DNA from: Aldehydirespirator sp965117015
Lineage (GTDB): Bacteria; Actinomycetota; Acidimicrobiia; Acidimicrobiales; Aldehydirespiratoraceae
DNA: 64,000 nucleotides
Reading direction: 5' to 3'
Assembly (NCBI GenBank): GCA_965117015.1
Contig: OZ220747.1
Location: forward strand, 3,579,660 to 3,643,659
Part shown: positions 8,419 through 16,722 of the stretch, in pieces
Layout: every line of letters starts with the position of its first letter
How positions within the stretch are numbered: position 1 is the first letter of the stretch
The notes under the pieces: generated by a model
Told to the model about the DNA's origin: nothing
The model's database searches: none
Seen by the model: the letters and a program-made list of their open reading frames with translations, nothing else
Translations under genes and position numbers: made by a program

Positions 8419-9377
8419 GCCGCCTCGGCCTCGGAAGGATCCCCGCCGGCGAGCACGGCATCGATCTCGGCCGTGGTGGGCATGGCGTCGGCGCATGTCA
8501 ACCGACCGGCCACGATCGCGCCGGCCGCATTGGCCCTGGTGACCATCTCGACGGGGTCGAGGCCGGCCAGCAGCCCGTCGGCCAGCGCACCGCCGAAGGC
8601 GTCGCCCGCGCCGAGCCCGCATACCACCTCCACCGGCACCGGCTGAACGCTGGAACGGCCCTCCGGCGTGGCCACCATCACGCCGTCGGCCCCCATCTTC
8701 ACCACCGCCAGCGACACGCCCCGATCGAGCAGCCGGTCGGCGGCCTGGTCGGGATCGGAGGCGCCGACCGCGATCTCGCACTCGGTCCGGTTGCCCACTG
8801 CCACCGTGGCGTGGTCGACGGCGGCTCCTATGTGCTCGGCCGCCTCGGCCGGCGACGACCAGAAGCTGGGCCGGTAGTCCAGGTCGAGCACGGTGTGCTC
8901 AAGGCGGTCGCGCCTCTCGAGCATGGTCCGGATGGTGGAGCGCGACGGCTCCTGCGCGAAGCGCGAGCCGGTCACCCACAGCACGGGCACCTCGTAGGCG
9001 TCGGCGGGGATGTCCTCGGTGGTGAGGTTCATGTCCGGGCCGCGCGGCTCGCGGTAGAACAGCAGGGGCGGGTCGGTCGGCGGGTCCAGCGCGCAGAAGG
9101 CCAGCGCGGTGCGCAGATGCGGGTCCACCGCCACGTAGTCGTTGACCACCCCGAACCGCTCGGCCAGGGCCGTGCGAATGTACTCGCCGAACCCGTCGTC
9201 GCCCACCCGGGTGACCACCGCCGCCCGCCGACCGAGCCGGGCCGCGGCCACAGCCACGTTGGTGGGCGATCCGCCGATCGACTTGGCGAACGACGACACC
9301 CCGCTCAGGGGCACGCCGCTCTGCTGCGGGTAGAGATCGACGCTGACGCGGCCGACGGTCAGCAGCTCAAGTTCCAT
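8415..9377 (-). CDS. iolC: 5-dehydro-2-deoxygluconokinase
   Basis: A 320-residue PfkB-family kinase, normal length for IolC. It phosphorylates 2-deoxy-5-keto-gluconate before aldol cleavage. IolC-like features are VGRVSVDLYPQQSGVPL at the N-terminus, the substrate glycine motif GGSPTN (35-40), DLDYRPSFW in the middle and the catalytic GLGAGDAFGG (254-263). It follows the transporter ATPase gene by 67 bp and is coupled by a 4-nt overlap to the hydroxyacid dehydrogenase gene. With iolG, iolE and iolD it fixes the pathway as inositol-type. Confidence 0.92.
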   Translation of the reverse strand: MELELLTVGRVSVDLYPQQSGVPLSGVSSFAKSIGGSPTNVAVAAARLGRRAAVVTRVGDDGFGEYIRTALAERFGVVNDYVAVDPHLRTALAFCALDPPTDPPLLFYREPRGPDMNLTTEDIPADAYEVPVLWVTGSRFAQEPSRSTIRTMLERRDRLEHTVLDLDYRPSFWSSPAEAAEHIGAAVDHATVAVGNRTECEIAVGASDPDQAADRLLDRGVSLAVVKMGADGVMVATPEGRSSVQPVPVEVVCGLGAGDAFGGALADGLLAGLDPVEMVTRANAAGAIVAGRLTCADAMPTTAEIDAVLAGGDPSEAEAA

Positions 9378-9444
9378 CGTGCGGGTCGGGGGAAGGGGTT
9401 GGATGTCGCCGTCGAGTCGACGGCGGTCGACGGACCGCGACCGA

Positions 9445-10236
9445 TCACCCTCCGTTCGAGTCGGCCCCGGCCAACTCGTGCTGGAGTTCCTCCAACTCGG
9501 CGCCGCCGGCCATCAACTGGGTCAGCTCACCCTGCGACAGTTCATCCTTGGCCCAGTTGCCCAGGGACTGGCCTCGCTGAAGGATCACGAACCGATCACC
9601 GACCGGATAGGCGTGGTTGGGATTGTGGGTGATGAAGATCACGGCCAGCCCTTGGTCCCGGGCCTCCACAATGCGTCGCAGCACCACTCCGGACTGCTTC
9701 ACGCCCAGAGCGGAGGTGGGCTCGTCGAGTATCAGCACCCGGGCGCCGAAGTAGCTGGCCCTGGCGATGGCCACCGACTGGCGCTCGCCACCCGACAGGG
9801 TGCCCACGCTCTGTTCGGTGTCGCGGATGTCGATGCCCATCTTGGCCATCTCTTCCTTGGCGATCATCTTGGCCTTGTCGATGTCGATCTGACGGAACGG
9901 CCAGACCCCCGTCTTGGGCTCCTGGCCCAGGAAGAAGTTCCGCCACACCGACATCAGCGGCACCATGGCCAGGTCCTGGTACACGGTCGCGATGCCCGCG
10001 GCGAGCGCCTCCCGGGGATGAGCGAACCGGACCTTGGAACCCTCGAGGACCAGCTCCCCCTCGTCGTGCTGGTGCACGCCGGCCAGGATCTTGATGAACG
10101 TCGACTTGCCGGCGCCGTTGTCGCCGAGCACACACGTCACCTCGCCAGGATTCACCGTCGTGGTGACGCCGGTGAGGGCGATGATGTTGCCGTAGAACTT
10201 GGAGATGTTCCTCAGTTCGAGGAAGTCGGTGCTCAT
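9445..10236 (-). CDS. Sugar ABC transporter ATPase (CUT2, single domain)
   Basis: A 263-residue ATPase with Walker A GDNGAGKST (38-46), signature LSGGERQSVAIAR and Walker B VLILDEPTSAL. It has one nucleotide-binding domain, like FrcA-type members of the CUT2 (ribose/inositol) family, rather than the tandem RbsA form. It energises uptake through the permease encoded immediately upstream, with which it overlaps by 4 nt. A dimer of this subunit is expected at the cytoplasmic face. Position between the permease and iolC makes the cyclitol the likely cargo. Confidence 0.92.
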   Translation of the reverse strand: MSTDFLELRNISKFYGNIIALTGVTTTVNPGEVTCVLGDNGAGKSTFIKILAGVHQHDEGELVLEGSKVRFAHPREALAAGIATVYQDLAMVPLMSVWRNFFLGQEPKTGVWPFRQIDIDKAKMIAKEEMAKMGIDIRDTEQSVGTLSGGERQSVAIARASYFGARVLILDEPTSALGVKQSGVVLRRIVEARDQGLAVIFITHNPNHAYPVGDRFVILQRGQSLGNWAKDELSQGELTQLMAGGAELEELQHELAGADSNGG

Positions 10237-12587
10237 TGCTGCTCCTCCTTTGCGCCGTTGGCCGGCTCAGCGGGCACGACTATTGCGATCTCGGTCCTGT
10301 CGGGTCTGGTGGCGGCTGATGCCGTCGGCGCCTTCTCGGCCCGGCCCCGCACGTAGTTGTTGACCATCACGGCCACCAGCAGCAGGGCCCCCAGCACCAG
10401 GAACCGCCAGTCGCTGTTCCATTGGGCGAAGCCGATGCCCTGGGAGATCATTCCCCAGATCACCGCGCCGATGCCGGCGCCGAGCGCCGACCCGTACCCG
10501 CCGGTGAGCAGGTTGCCGCCGACCACCGCCACGATGATGTAGCGGAACTCGTTGCCGTCGCCCACGTTGGCCTGCACCGCGGTCAGCCGGAAGGCGATCA
10601 GCATGCCGGTGATCCACGCCGCCCCCGACACCATCATGAACAGCGTGGTCTTGGTGCGGGCCGCCGGCACGCCCACGGAGCGGGCCGCTTCCTTGTTGCC
10701 GCCCACGGCCATTATCCAGCTGCCGAACTGGGTGCGCATCAGGAGCCACGAGCCGATGGCCGCGAAGACCAGGAACGACAGCACGACCACGCCGAACTGC
10801 GTCTGCGGGCATCTGAGCTCGCCGTCGGTGCCCACGGTGCAGATCGTCTCCAGCTCGCTGCCGGTGACGAACAGCAGCCGGGTGGCGACGCTGAGCATGA
10901 CCGCCCCGATCCCCACCGAGACCAAGGCCCGTCCGACCCCCTCGTCGTTGGTCATCAAGGTGCGTCCCACGGTCCCCGCGGCGTAGGCCACGAAGCCCAC
11001 GATGCCGCCCTTGGCTGCGCCGGTGAGCAGGGCGTAGAGGATCCCATCGCCGTCCACTAGTTCGATCACGGCGAACACGACGACGGCGGCCACGCCCAAG
11101 GCGGCGCAGACGTGCATCCAGCGACCGAACTGCGGGGGCGGGGGTGCGGTAGTTCGGGTGGCGCTCATGTACCGGGCCACCGCGGAGGCAGCCAGCACCA
11201 GGGCCACCAGCAACAGCACCGTGAACAACTCGACCCGCAGCTTGCGTGACGCCGACTCGGCCTGGATGAAGAAGGCCAGCACGACGATCGCCGCCGAGAT
11301 GGCCAGTGAGACGGTCACCGCGGGCTGCACTCGCCGGGCGGTCGACCAGAGCAGCATTATCCCCAGCAGCGCAAGCCCGCCGAACAGGATGACCCGGGCG
11401 GCCTGCACAGTCACCAGGAAGCTGATCGACGGCAGCGCCACCAGCACCGCCCCGAGGGCGGGGTATCCGGGGGTGATTCGTCCGATGGCCGCCACGACGG
11501 CCAGCACTCCGACGGCGGCGATGCCCAGCGCGAACACGAACTTGCCGAACGATCCGCTCAGGAAGCCCAGCTGGGAGGAGTCGGTGGCGTCCATGACCAC
11601 CGCGACGATCATGGCGACGACCAGGGCGGCGATGCCGCTGATCAAGTACTGCCACCACCGGGCCGAGGTTCCGCGCTCGGACCGGTCCGGCGCCTCATAG
11701 CGGAACCGGCACCAGCCGGCGACCTTTATCAGCACGCCGGCGGCCACAAGGATGCCGCCGATCCAGTTGGACACAGTCCCGTCCTGGGCCAGCAGGTAGA
11801 TCAGGCCCACCAGCGCCAACACTGTGCCGCCGGCCGCGACGACCAGCCCCGCGACGTTCGGAGACTGGCGCCGGGCGTACGTCAGCTCGAACGTCCCGAT
11901 CATCAGGGCGGCGATCCCGCCGATGAGCAGCAGGGCCCACATCTCGTCGCGGACCAGCCACAGGTTGGACCAGCTGCGGACGTCCCAGAGGTGGTTGTTG
12001 CGAAGCCATTCCGCGCCGAAGATGCCGTTCCAGAATTCGTAGCCCTCGGCCTCGTCGAGACCCTCGACGAGCACCTTGTTGGTGAACAGCTTGGAGAAGC
12101 CGAGCTTGGCCCCGATCAGCATGAAGAACGTTCCCAGCGTCACGATGAAGCTGGGCAGCGAAGTCTTCTCCACGACAGTGCCGTTGAACCACCCGATCGC
12201 CAGCGCGAACGCCAGCGACAGCGGCACCGCGACATGGAGTCCCAGCCCGGCGCCGTTGATGTCGTTGGCCAGCAGGATGGCGATGAGGGCCGTCGCTCCG
12301 GTCATAGCGCCCGACGACAGGTCGAACTCGCCGCCGATCATCAGCAGCGCGACGGGAACGGCCATCAACCCCAGGTAGGCGGCAACGTCGAGGAAGTTGG
12401 CCGTGCCCCCTACGGTGCCGAAGGGAGCGGACACCAGCCAGAACAGCAGCCAGACACCGACGGCGCCCAGCAGCGCCCCGATCTCGGGCCGGGTCAGGAG
12501 CGTCTGGATCGGCCCCCGGTGGGCCAAGCGTTCGTCTCCGCCGGCATCGGCCGTTGCGGCGGATTGGTCGTTGGTCGTGTCAGCCAT
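10233..12587 (-). CDS. Greatly enlarged CUT2 ABC permease with an internal membrane insertion
   Basis: 784 residues from ATG 12587, which follows GGGGG at good spacing (a TTG start 12 bp earlier gives 788). The residue positions here use the 788 numbering. CUT2 permeases are usually 310-400 residues. The BPD_transp_2 N-half is at 40-200 (ALLMIGGEFDLSSGAM, LPSFIVTLGT near 149). The C-half starts near 600 (FGSWIMAVGGNKEAARS near 625, then GGNLLTGGYGSALG). The two halves normally lie about 90 residues apart, but here about 475. The extra ~380 residues contain roughly ten hydrophobic segments, for example 248-270, 317-337, 352-372, 403-418, 458-475 and 557-577. The reading frame is intact throughout, so this is not a frameshift artefact. 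Confidence 0.88.
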   Translation of the reverse strand: MADTTNDQSAATADAGGDERLAHRGPIQTLLTRPEIGALLGAVGVWLLFWLVSAPFGTVGGTANFLDVAAYLGLMAVPVALLMIGGEFDLSSGAMTGATALIAILLANDINGAGLGLHVAVPLSLAFALAIGWFNGTVVEKTSLPSFIVTLGTFFMLIGAKLGFSKLFTNKVLVEGLDEAEGYEFWNGIFGAEWLRNNHLWDVRSWSNLWLVRDEMWALLLIGGIAALMIGTFELTYARRQSPNVAGLVVAAGGTVLALVGLIYLLAQDGTVSNWIGGILVAAGVLIKVAGWCRFRYEAPDRSERGTSARWWQYLISGIAALVVAMIVAVVMDATDSSQLGFLSGSFGKFVFALGIAAVGVLAVVAAIGRITPGYPALGAVLVALPSISFLVTVQAARVILFGGLALLGIMLLWSTARRVQPAVTVSLAISAAIVVLAFFIQAESASRKLRVELFTVLLLVALVLAASAVARYMSATRTTAPPPPQFGRWMHVCAALGVAAVVVFAVIELVDGDGILYALLTGAAKGGIVGFVAYAAGTVGRTLMTNDEGVGRALVSVGIGAVMLSVATRLLFVTGSELETICTVGTDGELRCPQTQFGVVVLSFLVFAAIGSWLLMRTQFGSWIMAVGGNKEAARSVGVPAARTKTTLFMMVSGAAWITGMLIAFRLTAVQANVGDGNEFRYIIVAVVGGNLLTGGYGSALGAGIGAVIWGMISQGIGFAQWNSDWRFLVLGALLLVAVMVNNYVRGRAEKAPTASAATRPDRTEIAIVVPAEPANGAKEEQQ

Positions 12588-12660
12588 TCGATCCCCCAAC
12601 GGCTAGTCGACTTGGCCGGCCATCCACTGTCGTGGCGACCGGACGCCTTGCGTGATCCCG

Positions 12661-12700
12661 CCAGCACCGGGGCCCGCCACTGGGGCGGGCCCCGCGCTGG
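12661..12700 (-). terminator. Strong intra-operon hairpin
   Basis: A perfect 11-bp inverted repeat CGGGGCCCGCC / GGCGGGCCCCG (12668-12678, 12684-12694) with a 5-nt loop. It is extended by an outer CCAGC/GCTGG pair. It lies between the binding-protein gene and the permease gene, with no T-run. Such a hairpin usually lets the binding protein be made in excess over the membrane subunits by partial termination or 3'-end protection; that function is inferred. Confidence 0.7.
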
Positions 12701-12756
12701 GGGAAACTAGCAGGGGGCGACCAGCGGCAGCCGACCGCCCCCTGCCATGGACTTGA

Positions 12757-13812
12757 TTAGCGAGTCCCCTGCGAAACCAACGCCTTGACGACCGAGGCGT
12801 TCGCGGTGTCCACGAAGCCCGGGCCGGTCAGGATGGGCAGACCGCCGCCGGCGGTGTTCTGGTTGGTGGCCTGCAGGTACATGAGGACCACCGGCAGGTA
12901 ACCCTGCAGGTACTGCTGCTGGTCGACGGTGAAGGCCACGTCGCCGGCCTCGATGGCGTCGATGAGGTCACCGGAGAGGTCGAAGCCGCCGATCACCAGA
13001 TCGCGTCCGGCCTGCTCGCCCGCGGTCAGAGCCCGCAGAGGCAGGTTCGGGCCCACGCCGAGGACGCCGTCGATGGACGGATCGGCCTGCAGGATGGCCG
13101 CGATGCTGTTCTGCTGCTCGTCGGGGTTGGCGTCGAGACCGACGAACTCCGAGGTGACGTCGCCGTTGAAGGTCTCGGCCAGGCCCTCGCAGCGCTCCTC
13201 GAGCGCCACGTTGGACTGCTCCTGGCGAGCGCACAGGATGTGGGTGGCGCCCAGCGCGTTGAAGCGCTCGCCCGCGCCGTTGCCGGCCACGACCTCGGTC
13301 TGGCCGACGTGGGTGACGGCGCCGAGGTCCTTGTAGTTGTTCACGCCCGAGTTGAGCGTGTACAGCGGGATGCCCGCTGCGACGACGCCAGCGGCGGCGT
13401 CGCTCACGCCGGCCGGGTCGGCCAGCGAGATGGCGATGCCCGAGGAGCCCGACGCCACCGCGGCCTCGATCTCCTGGGCCTGGGCCAGGGCGTCGTTGTT
13501 GGAGCCGAAGTAGACGACATCGCAGCCGATGGCGGCGGCGGCGTCTCTAACGGCCACCTCGACCACGGACCAGAACACGCCGGAGTCACCGTGGGTGATC
13601 ACGTGGAACGTGTGGTCGCAGCCCTGCGTCTCGACGACGTCGTCGGCAGCCGCGGTGGTTGCCGGGGCCTCGTCATCGGCCGGGGCAGCCTCCTCGGCGG
13701 GAGCCTCCTCGGCCGGCGCGGCCGGTTCGGCCGCGTCGTCGTCGTCACCGCACGATGCGGCTACGAGCGTGATGGCGAGCACCACGGCAAGCAGCTTCAA
13801 TAGTCTTGACAT
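12757..13812 (-). CDS. Sugar/cyclitol-binding lipoprotein of the ABC transporter
   Basis: A 351-residue type I periplasmic-binding-protein-like lipoprotein (Peripla_BP_4/RbsB family). The N-terminus has a short positive stretch, a hydrophobic core and the lipobox VAASC (Cys21). A Glu/Ala/Pro/Asp-rich linker of about 45 residues follows, then the binding domain (FHVITHGDSGVFW onward, with SGSSGIAISLADP and GGFDLSGDLIDAI). It is anchored outside the membrane and delivers the substrate to the permease. It is 6 bp downstream of the iolE-like gene. The hairpin at 12661-12700 separates it from the permease gene. Rhizopine MocB belongs to the same family; the ligand itself cannot be read from sequence. 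Confidence 0.92.
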   Translation of the reverse strand: MSRLLKLLAVVLAITLVAASCGDDDDAAEPAAPAEEAPAEEAAPADDEAPATTAAADDVVETQGCDHTFHVITHGDSGVFWSVVEVAVRDAAAAIGCDVVYFGSNNDALAQAQEIEAAVASGSSGIAISLADPAGVSDAAAGVVAAGIPLYTLNSGVNNYKDLGAVTHVGQTEVVAGNGAGERFNALGATHILCARQEQSNVALEERCEGLAETFNGDVTSEFVGLDANPDEQQNSIAAILQADPSIDGVLGVGPNLPLRALTAGEQAGRDLVIGGFDLSGDLIDAIEAGDVAFTVDQQQYLQGYLPVVLMYLQATNQNTAGGGLPILTGPGFVDTANASVVKALVSQGTR

Positions 13813-13818
13813 TGTTGT

Positions 13819-14769
13819 TTATCCCTCCGGGAATCGGTGGTTGTTGTGTATTGCTCCGCTGCCCGCGCGGGCGGGCACCAGACCTCGCAGGAAATCGAGG
13901 CTCAGATCGGCGTTGCGCCTGAGCCAGGCCACCGCGGAGAGGTCCCCCTCCGCGATGGCGGCATCCTGCTCCAGGACGTACCAGAGGTCGCGTCCTGACT
14001 CTTCGAGTCGGGCGACGATCTCGGTGATCGCCACCTCTCCTCGACCTAGGGGCGGGAACAAGCCGCGCTGCACGGCCTGCATGAGCGTCAACTCCCCCGC
14101 CGTCAAACGCGTGCCGAGGGCGGGATCCAGGTCCTTGAGGTGGACGAGTCCCACGCGGTGCGCGTAACGATTCAGCAGTTCCAATGCGTCGGTCCCGCCC
14201 AGGGTGAGGTGGGCGGTGTCCAGAACGAGCGAGACCTCGGATCCCTCCAGGACCCGGGTGAGTTCGGCGTCGGTCTCGACCACCGAGCCGAAGTGCGAGT
14301 GGTAGACCTGCTTCAGGCCGTGCGAGTCGACCAATGCGTCGACCTCGGCCAGGGAGTCGCACAACACCGCCCACTGGTGATCGGTGAGCGGCTGCTGGCG
14401 CCAGTGGTCCGGGTGACTCACGGCGCAGGTGACGAAGAACTTGCCTCCGGCGCCGCCGATGAGCTCGGCCCAGCGGCGAGCCGCGGCGCGTGTCTCGCCG
14501 GCGCGGTCCGGGTCGTGCAGGACCAGCGGCACGAACCCGCCCAGCAGGCTCAGGCCGTGACGGCCGAGCGTCGAGCGCAGCTCGGCCGCTTCGGTGGGGA
14601 GATAGCCGAAGGATCCGAGTTCGGTGTGGGTGAAGCCAGCGGACGCCATCTCAGCCAGTACCCGGTCGACGGGAAGCTGGTATCCCCAGCCCGGCACCTC
14701 GCACACGCCCCAGCTGATCGGGGCGGTCGCCACACGGTCGAGCAGCGCGGTGCCCACCGCGGCCGTCAT
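13819..14769 (-). CDS. iolE: IolE/MocC-like inosose dehydratase (TIM barrel)
   Basis: A 316-residue xylose-isomerase-like TIM barrel. The N-terminal APISWGVCEVPGWG is highly characteristic of IolE/MocC-type inosose dehydratases. Probable metal ligands and active-site residues are in HTELGS, YHSHFGS, LDTAHL and YVLEQD. The enzyme would dehydrate 2-keto-myo-inositol (or a substituted inosose) to the trihydroxycyclohexane-dione used by IolD. It is the first gene of the leftward train and reads away from the paired operators at 14855-14888, so LacI control of the whole operon is likely. Confidence 0.85.
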   Translation of the reverse strand: MTAAVGTALLDRVATAPISWGVCEVPGWGYQLPVDRVLAEMASAGFTHTELGSFGYLPTEAAELRSTLGRHGLSLLGGFVPLVLHDPDRAGETRAAARRWAELIGGAGGKFFVTCAVSHPDHWRQQPLTDHQWAVLCDSLAEVDALVDSHGLKQVYHSHFGSVVETDAELTRVLEGSEVSLVLDTAHLTLGGTDALELLNRYAHRVGLVHLKDLDPALGTRLTAGELTLMQAVQRGLFPPLGRGEVAITEIVARLEESGRDLWYVLEQDAAIAEGDLSAVAWLRRNADLSLDFLRGLVPARAGSGAIHNNHRFPEG

Positions 14770-14854
14770 GGCGTGGGCGCGGCAGGACCGCGTGCTGTCA
14801 TGGGCCTGGCGTCTCCCGTCGGCATGTCCACGCTAACCCCCCGCCAACGCTTGA

Positions 14855-14888
14855 TTGGAGCGCTCTACCTTGGATTAGAGCGCTCTAA
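14855..14888. promoter_or_regulatory. Paired LacI-type operators
   Basis: Two palindromic boxes are centred 20 bp apart. The left (14855-14868) is TTGGAGCGCTCTAC, which keeps the GAGCGCTC core. The right (14875-14888) is TTAGAGCGCTCTAA, a perfect 14-bp palindrome. A central CG step in a short even palindrome is typical of LacI-family sites. They lie between the divergent iolE-like gene and the LacI gene. Two-turn spacing on the same DNA face suggests cooperative binding of two dimers. Confidence 0.85.
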
Positions 14889-14923
14889 TGGTCTATCGTG
14901 CGCTGCGTGACATGTCAAGTCGT

Positions 14924-15014
14924 AAGAGGCCGAGCGGATAAGTGAGCGAATCCACCCCATACGGGCGAGGCCGTGGCCCGAGCGGCCCGTGAGCGCAGCG
15001 AACAAGAGCGGGAG
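14924..15014 (+). repeat. Dispersed ~90-bp element, copy A
   Basis: This copy sits in the leader between the operators and the lacI-type gene. It shares with the copies at 25559-25647, 37396-37484 and 47431-47521 an opening GGCCGAGC block and a ~55-bp nearly invariant core containing GGCGAGGCCGTGGCCCGAGC followed by GGCCCGTGAGCGCAGCGAAC. The core contains ACGGGC/GCCCGT and other short dyads, so it may fold. In this copy the frame used in truB is closed by TGA, consistent with a non-coding location. Confidence 0.85.
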
Positions 15015-15076
15015 TGACACCGCTGCGATGCGACTGGCTCTCCACCGGCTCGCGCTTGCTCCAAGTCGGAGCTGAC

Positions 15077-16108
15077 ATGAGCAGCCCGACCATGGAGGAC
15101 GTCGCCGAGCGGGCCAAGGTGTCGCGCGCCCTGGTGTCGCTGGTCATGAACAACTCGCCCCAGGTGTCCGAGGAGAAGCGGGAGTCCGTGCTCCGCGCCG
15201 CCGAAGAGTTGGGCTACCGGCCCAACCTTGTGGCCCGCCAGCTGGCGAAGAGGCGCACTCAGACCATCGGCGTACTCGTCGACGACCTCAGGAACCCGTT
15301 CTTCGGAGAAGTCGTCGACGGGATCGAGGCGGCGGCGGCCGACCACGGCTTCACCGCGCTCATCCTCAACGGTCACCGCGACGCTGGGCGGGAGCTCGAT
15401 GCGGTCGAGACCTTCCTGCAGTCCCGCGTTGAGGGAATGGCATTGGTCGGCCCCCGCGTCGCAGACGACGACCTTGCCCGACTCGGCGGCGCCACTCCCT
15501 GCGTGGTCGTCGCCAGCGGCAGCGCGCATCCCGGCGTCGACACCGTCACCACGGACGGTCGATGGGGAGCTGAGCTGGCCGTGGAACACTTGGTATCGCT
15601 GGGCCACACCAGGATCGTGCACATGGACGGGGGCAGCAACGTGTCAGCCGAAGAGCGGCGCGCCGGCTACCGGTCCGGCATGCAGGCTGCCGGAATCGGG
15701 GACTTGATCGACATCCGCGCCGCAGGTGACGACGAGGCCGACGCCCTCGACGTGATCGACGAGCTGCTGTCCGAGGCCGATCCCCCGACGGCCATCTTCG
15801 CCTTCAACGATCTGCTGGCGGCCGGAGCCCTGAACCGTCTCGACGACGCCGGCGTGGCCGTGCCCGGAGAGGTGTCGCTCGTGGGGTTCGACAACACCTT
15901 CATCGCCGCCCTGCGGCACCTGTCGCTCACCACCGTGAACCAGCCGACCCTGGATATGGGCCGGCTCGCGGTCGAGATGCTGCTGACACGCCTGTCCGAC
16001 GGCATCGACGAGCCGGTGCGCCACACTCTCGAGCCGCAACTGGTGGTGCGCTCGACCACCGGTCCGCCGCCCCAGCCCGGCTCCGCGACAGAGTGCGAGC
16101 GCAGCTGA
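15077..16108 (+). CDS. LacI-family transcriptional regulator of the cyclitol operon
   Basis: A 343-residue regulator. The N-terminal HTH is TMEDVAERAKVSRALVSLVM (residues 5-24) followed by the hinge YRPNLVARQLAKRRT. The rest is a type I periplasmic-binding-protein-like effector domain (TIGVLVDDLRNPFF, GFDNTFIAA, TTVNQP). ATG 15077 is preceded by GGAG and gives the usual start directly before the HTH; longer in-frame starts would add unsupported residues. It is transcribed away from the catabolic operon and faces the two operators at 14855-14888. It probably represses both directions until an inositol-derived inducer binds. Confidence 0.93.
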   Translation: MSSPTMEDVAERAKVSRALVSLVMNNSPQVSEEKRESVLRAAEELGYRPNLVARQLAKRRTQTIGVLVDDLRNPFFGEVVDGIEAAAADHGFTALILNGHRDAGRELDAVETFLQSRVEGMALVGPRVADDDLARLGGATPCVVVASGSAHPGVDTVTTDGRWGAELAVEHLVSLGHTRIVHMDGGSNVSAEERRAGYRSGMQAAGIGDLIDIRAAGDDEADALDVIDELLSEADPPTAIFAFNDLLAAGALNRLDDAGVAVPGEVSLVGFDNTFIAALRHLSLTTVNQPTLDMGRLAVEMLLTRLSDGIDEPVRHTLEPQLVVRSTTGPPPQPGSATECERS

Positions 16109-16110
16109 CC

Positions 16111-16716
16111 ATGCTCGACCACGTGTTCACCGACGCCATCGGCGCCCTGCGAGACGCCTTCGAGGACGCGCTGCTTGAGCGGCAGGCGGGCGAGGAGCGG
16201 TTCCAGACCGACGTGCTGGCGGGCGACATCGCCTGGGAGAACTCGTATGCCCTGCCCGGGGAGGGGCAACCACCGAAAGTGTGTGCCGACGTCAGCTGCG
16301 TGTGGCCCACATGGTCGCAGGCGGCCTACCTGAGCTGGTACGCCGGCGAGAGCCACGCCGAGCCGCCCCGCATCGAGATCAAGATCCTGTTGCGGGCCCA
16401 ATGCCTGGCCGAGGCGCCCGAGCCTGCGATGGTCCTGGACGTCCTGCCCCCCACCAGCCCCGACATCGGCAGCCAGCGACTCTCGAGGGGCGGACCCAGG
16501 GTGGAATCCCTGTACGCCGACGACCTCGACGACGCCGACGCGACCGAGTACGCCATCGACGTCGGCTACGAGGGCGCCTACGAACTCGACGAGGCGGGCC
16601 TGTCCGACGGCGCGGAGCTCGACAAGCACTTCACCGCGCTCGGCGGCTGGATCGCCTCGATGCTGGTGCGCCTGGGCGACCTCAAGCTGCGCTACAAACC
16701 GGTTCTCGGGGACTGA
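16111..16716 (+). CDS. Protein of unknown function
   Basis: A 201-residue protein starting two bases after the lacI stop, so probably co-transcribed with it. A GTG at 16093 inside lacI would add six residues. It is acidic and has no signal peptide or membrane segment. Motifs that stand out are DIAWENSYALPGEG, CVWPTWSQAAYLSWY and a C-terminal helix-rich ALGGWIASMLVRLGDLKLRY. I do not recognise a family. Coupling to the regulator suggests a soluble accessory protein, but no function can be assigned. Confidence 0.75.
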   Translation: MLDHVFTDAIGALRDAFEDALLERQAGEERFQTDVLAGDIAWENSYALPGEGQPPKVCADVSCVWPTWSQAAYLSWYAGESHAEPPRIEIKILLRAQCLAEAPEPAMVLDVLPPTSPDIGSQRLSRGGPRVESLYADDLDDADATEYAIDVGYEGAYELDEAGLSDGAELDKHFTALGGWIASMLVRLGDLKLRYKPVLGD

Positions 16717-16722
16717 GCCCGC

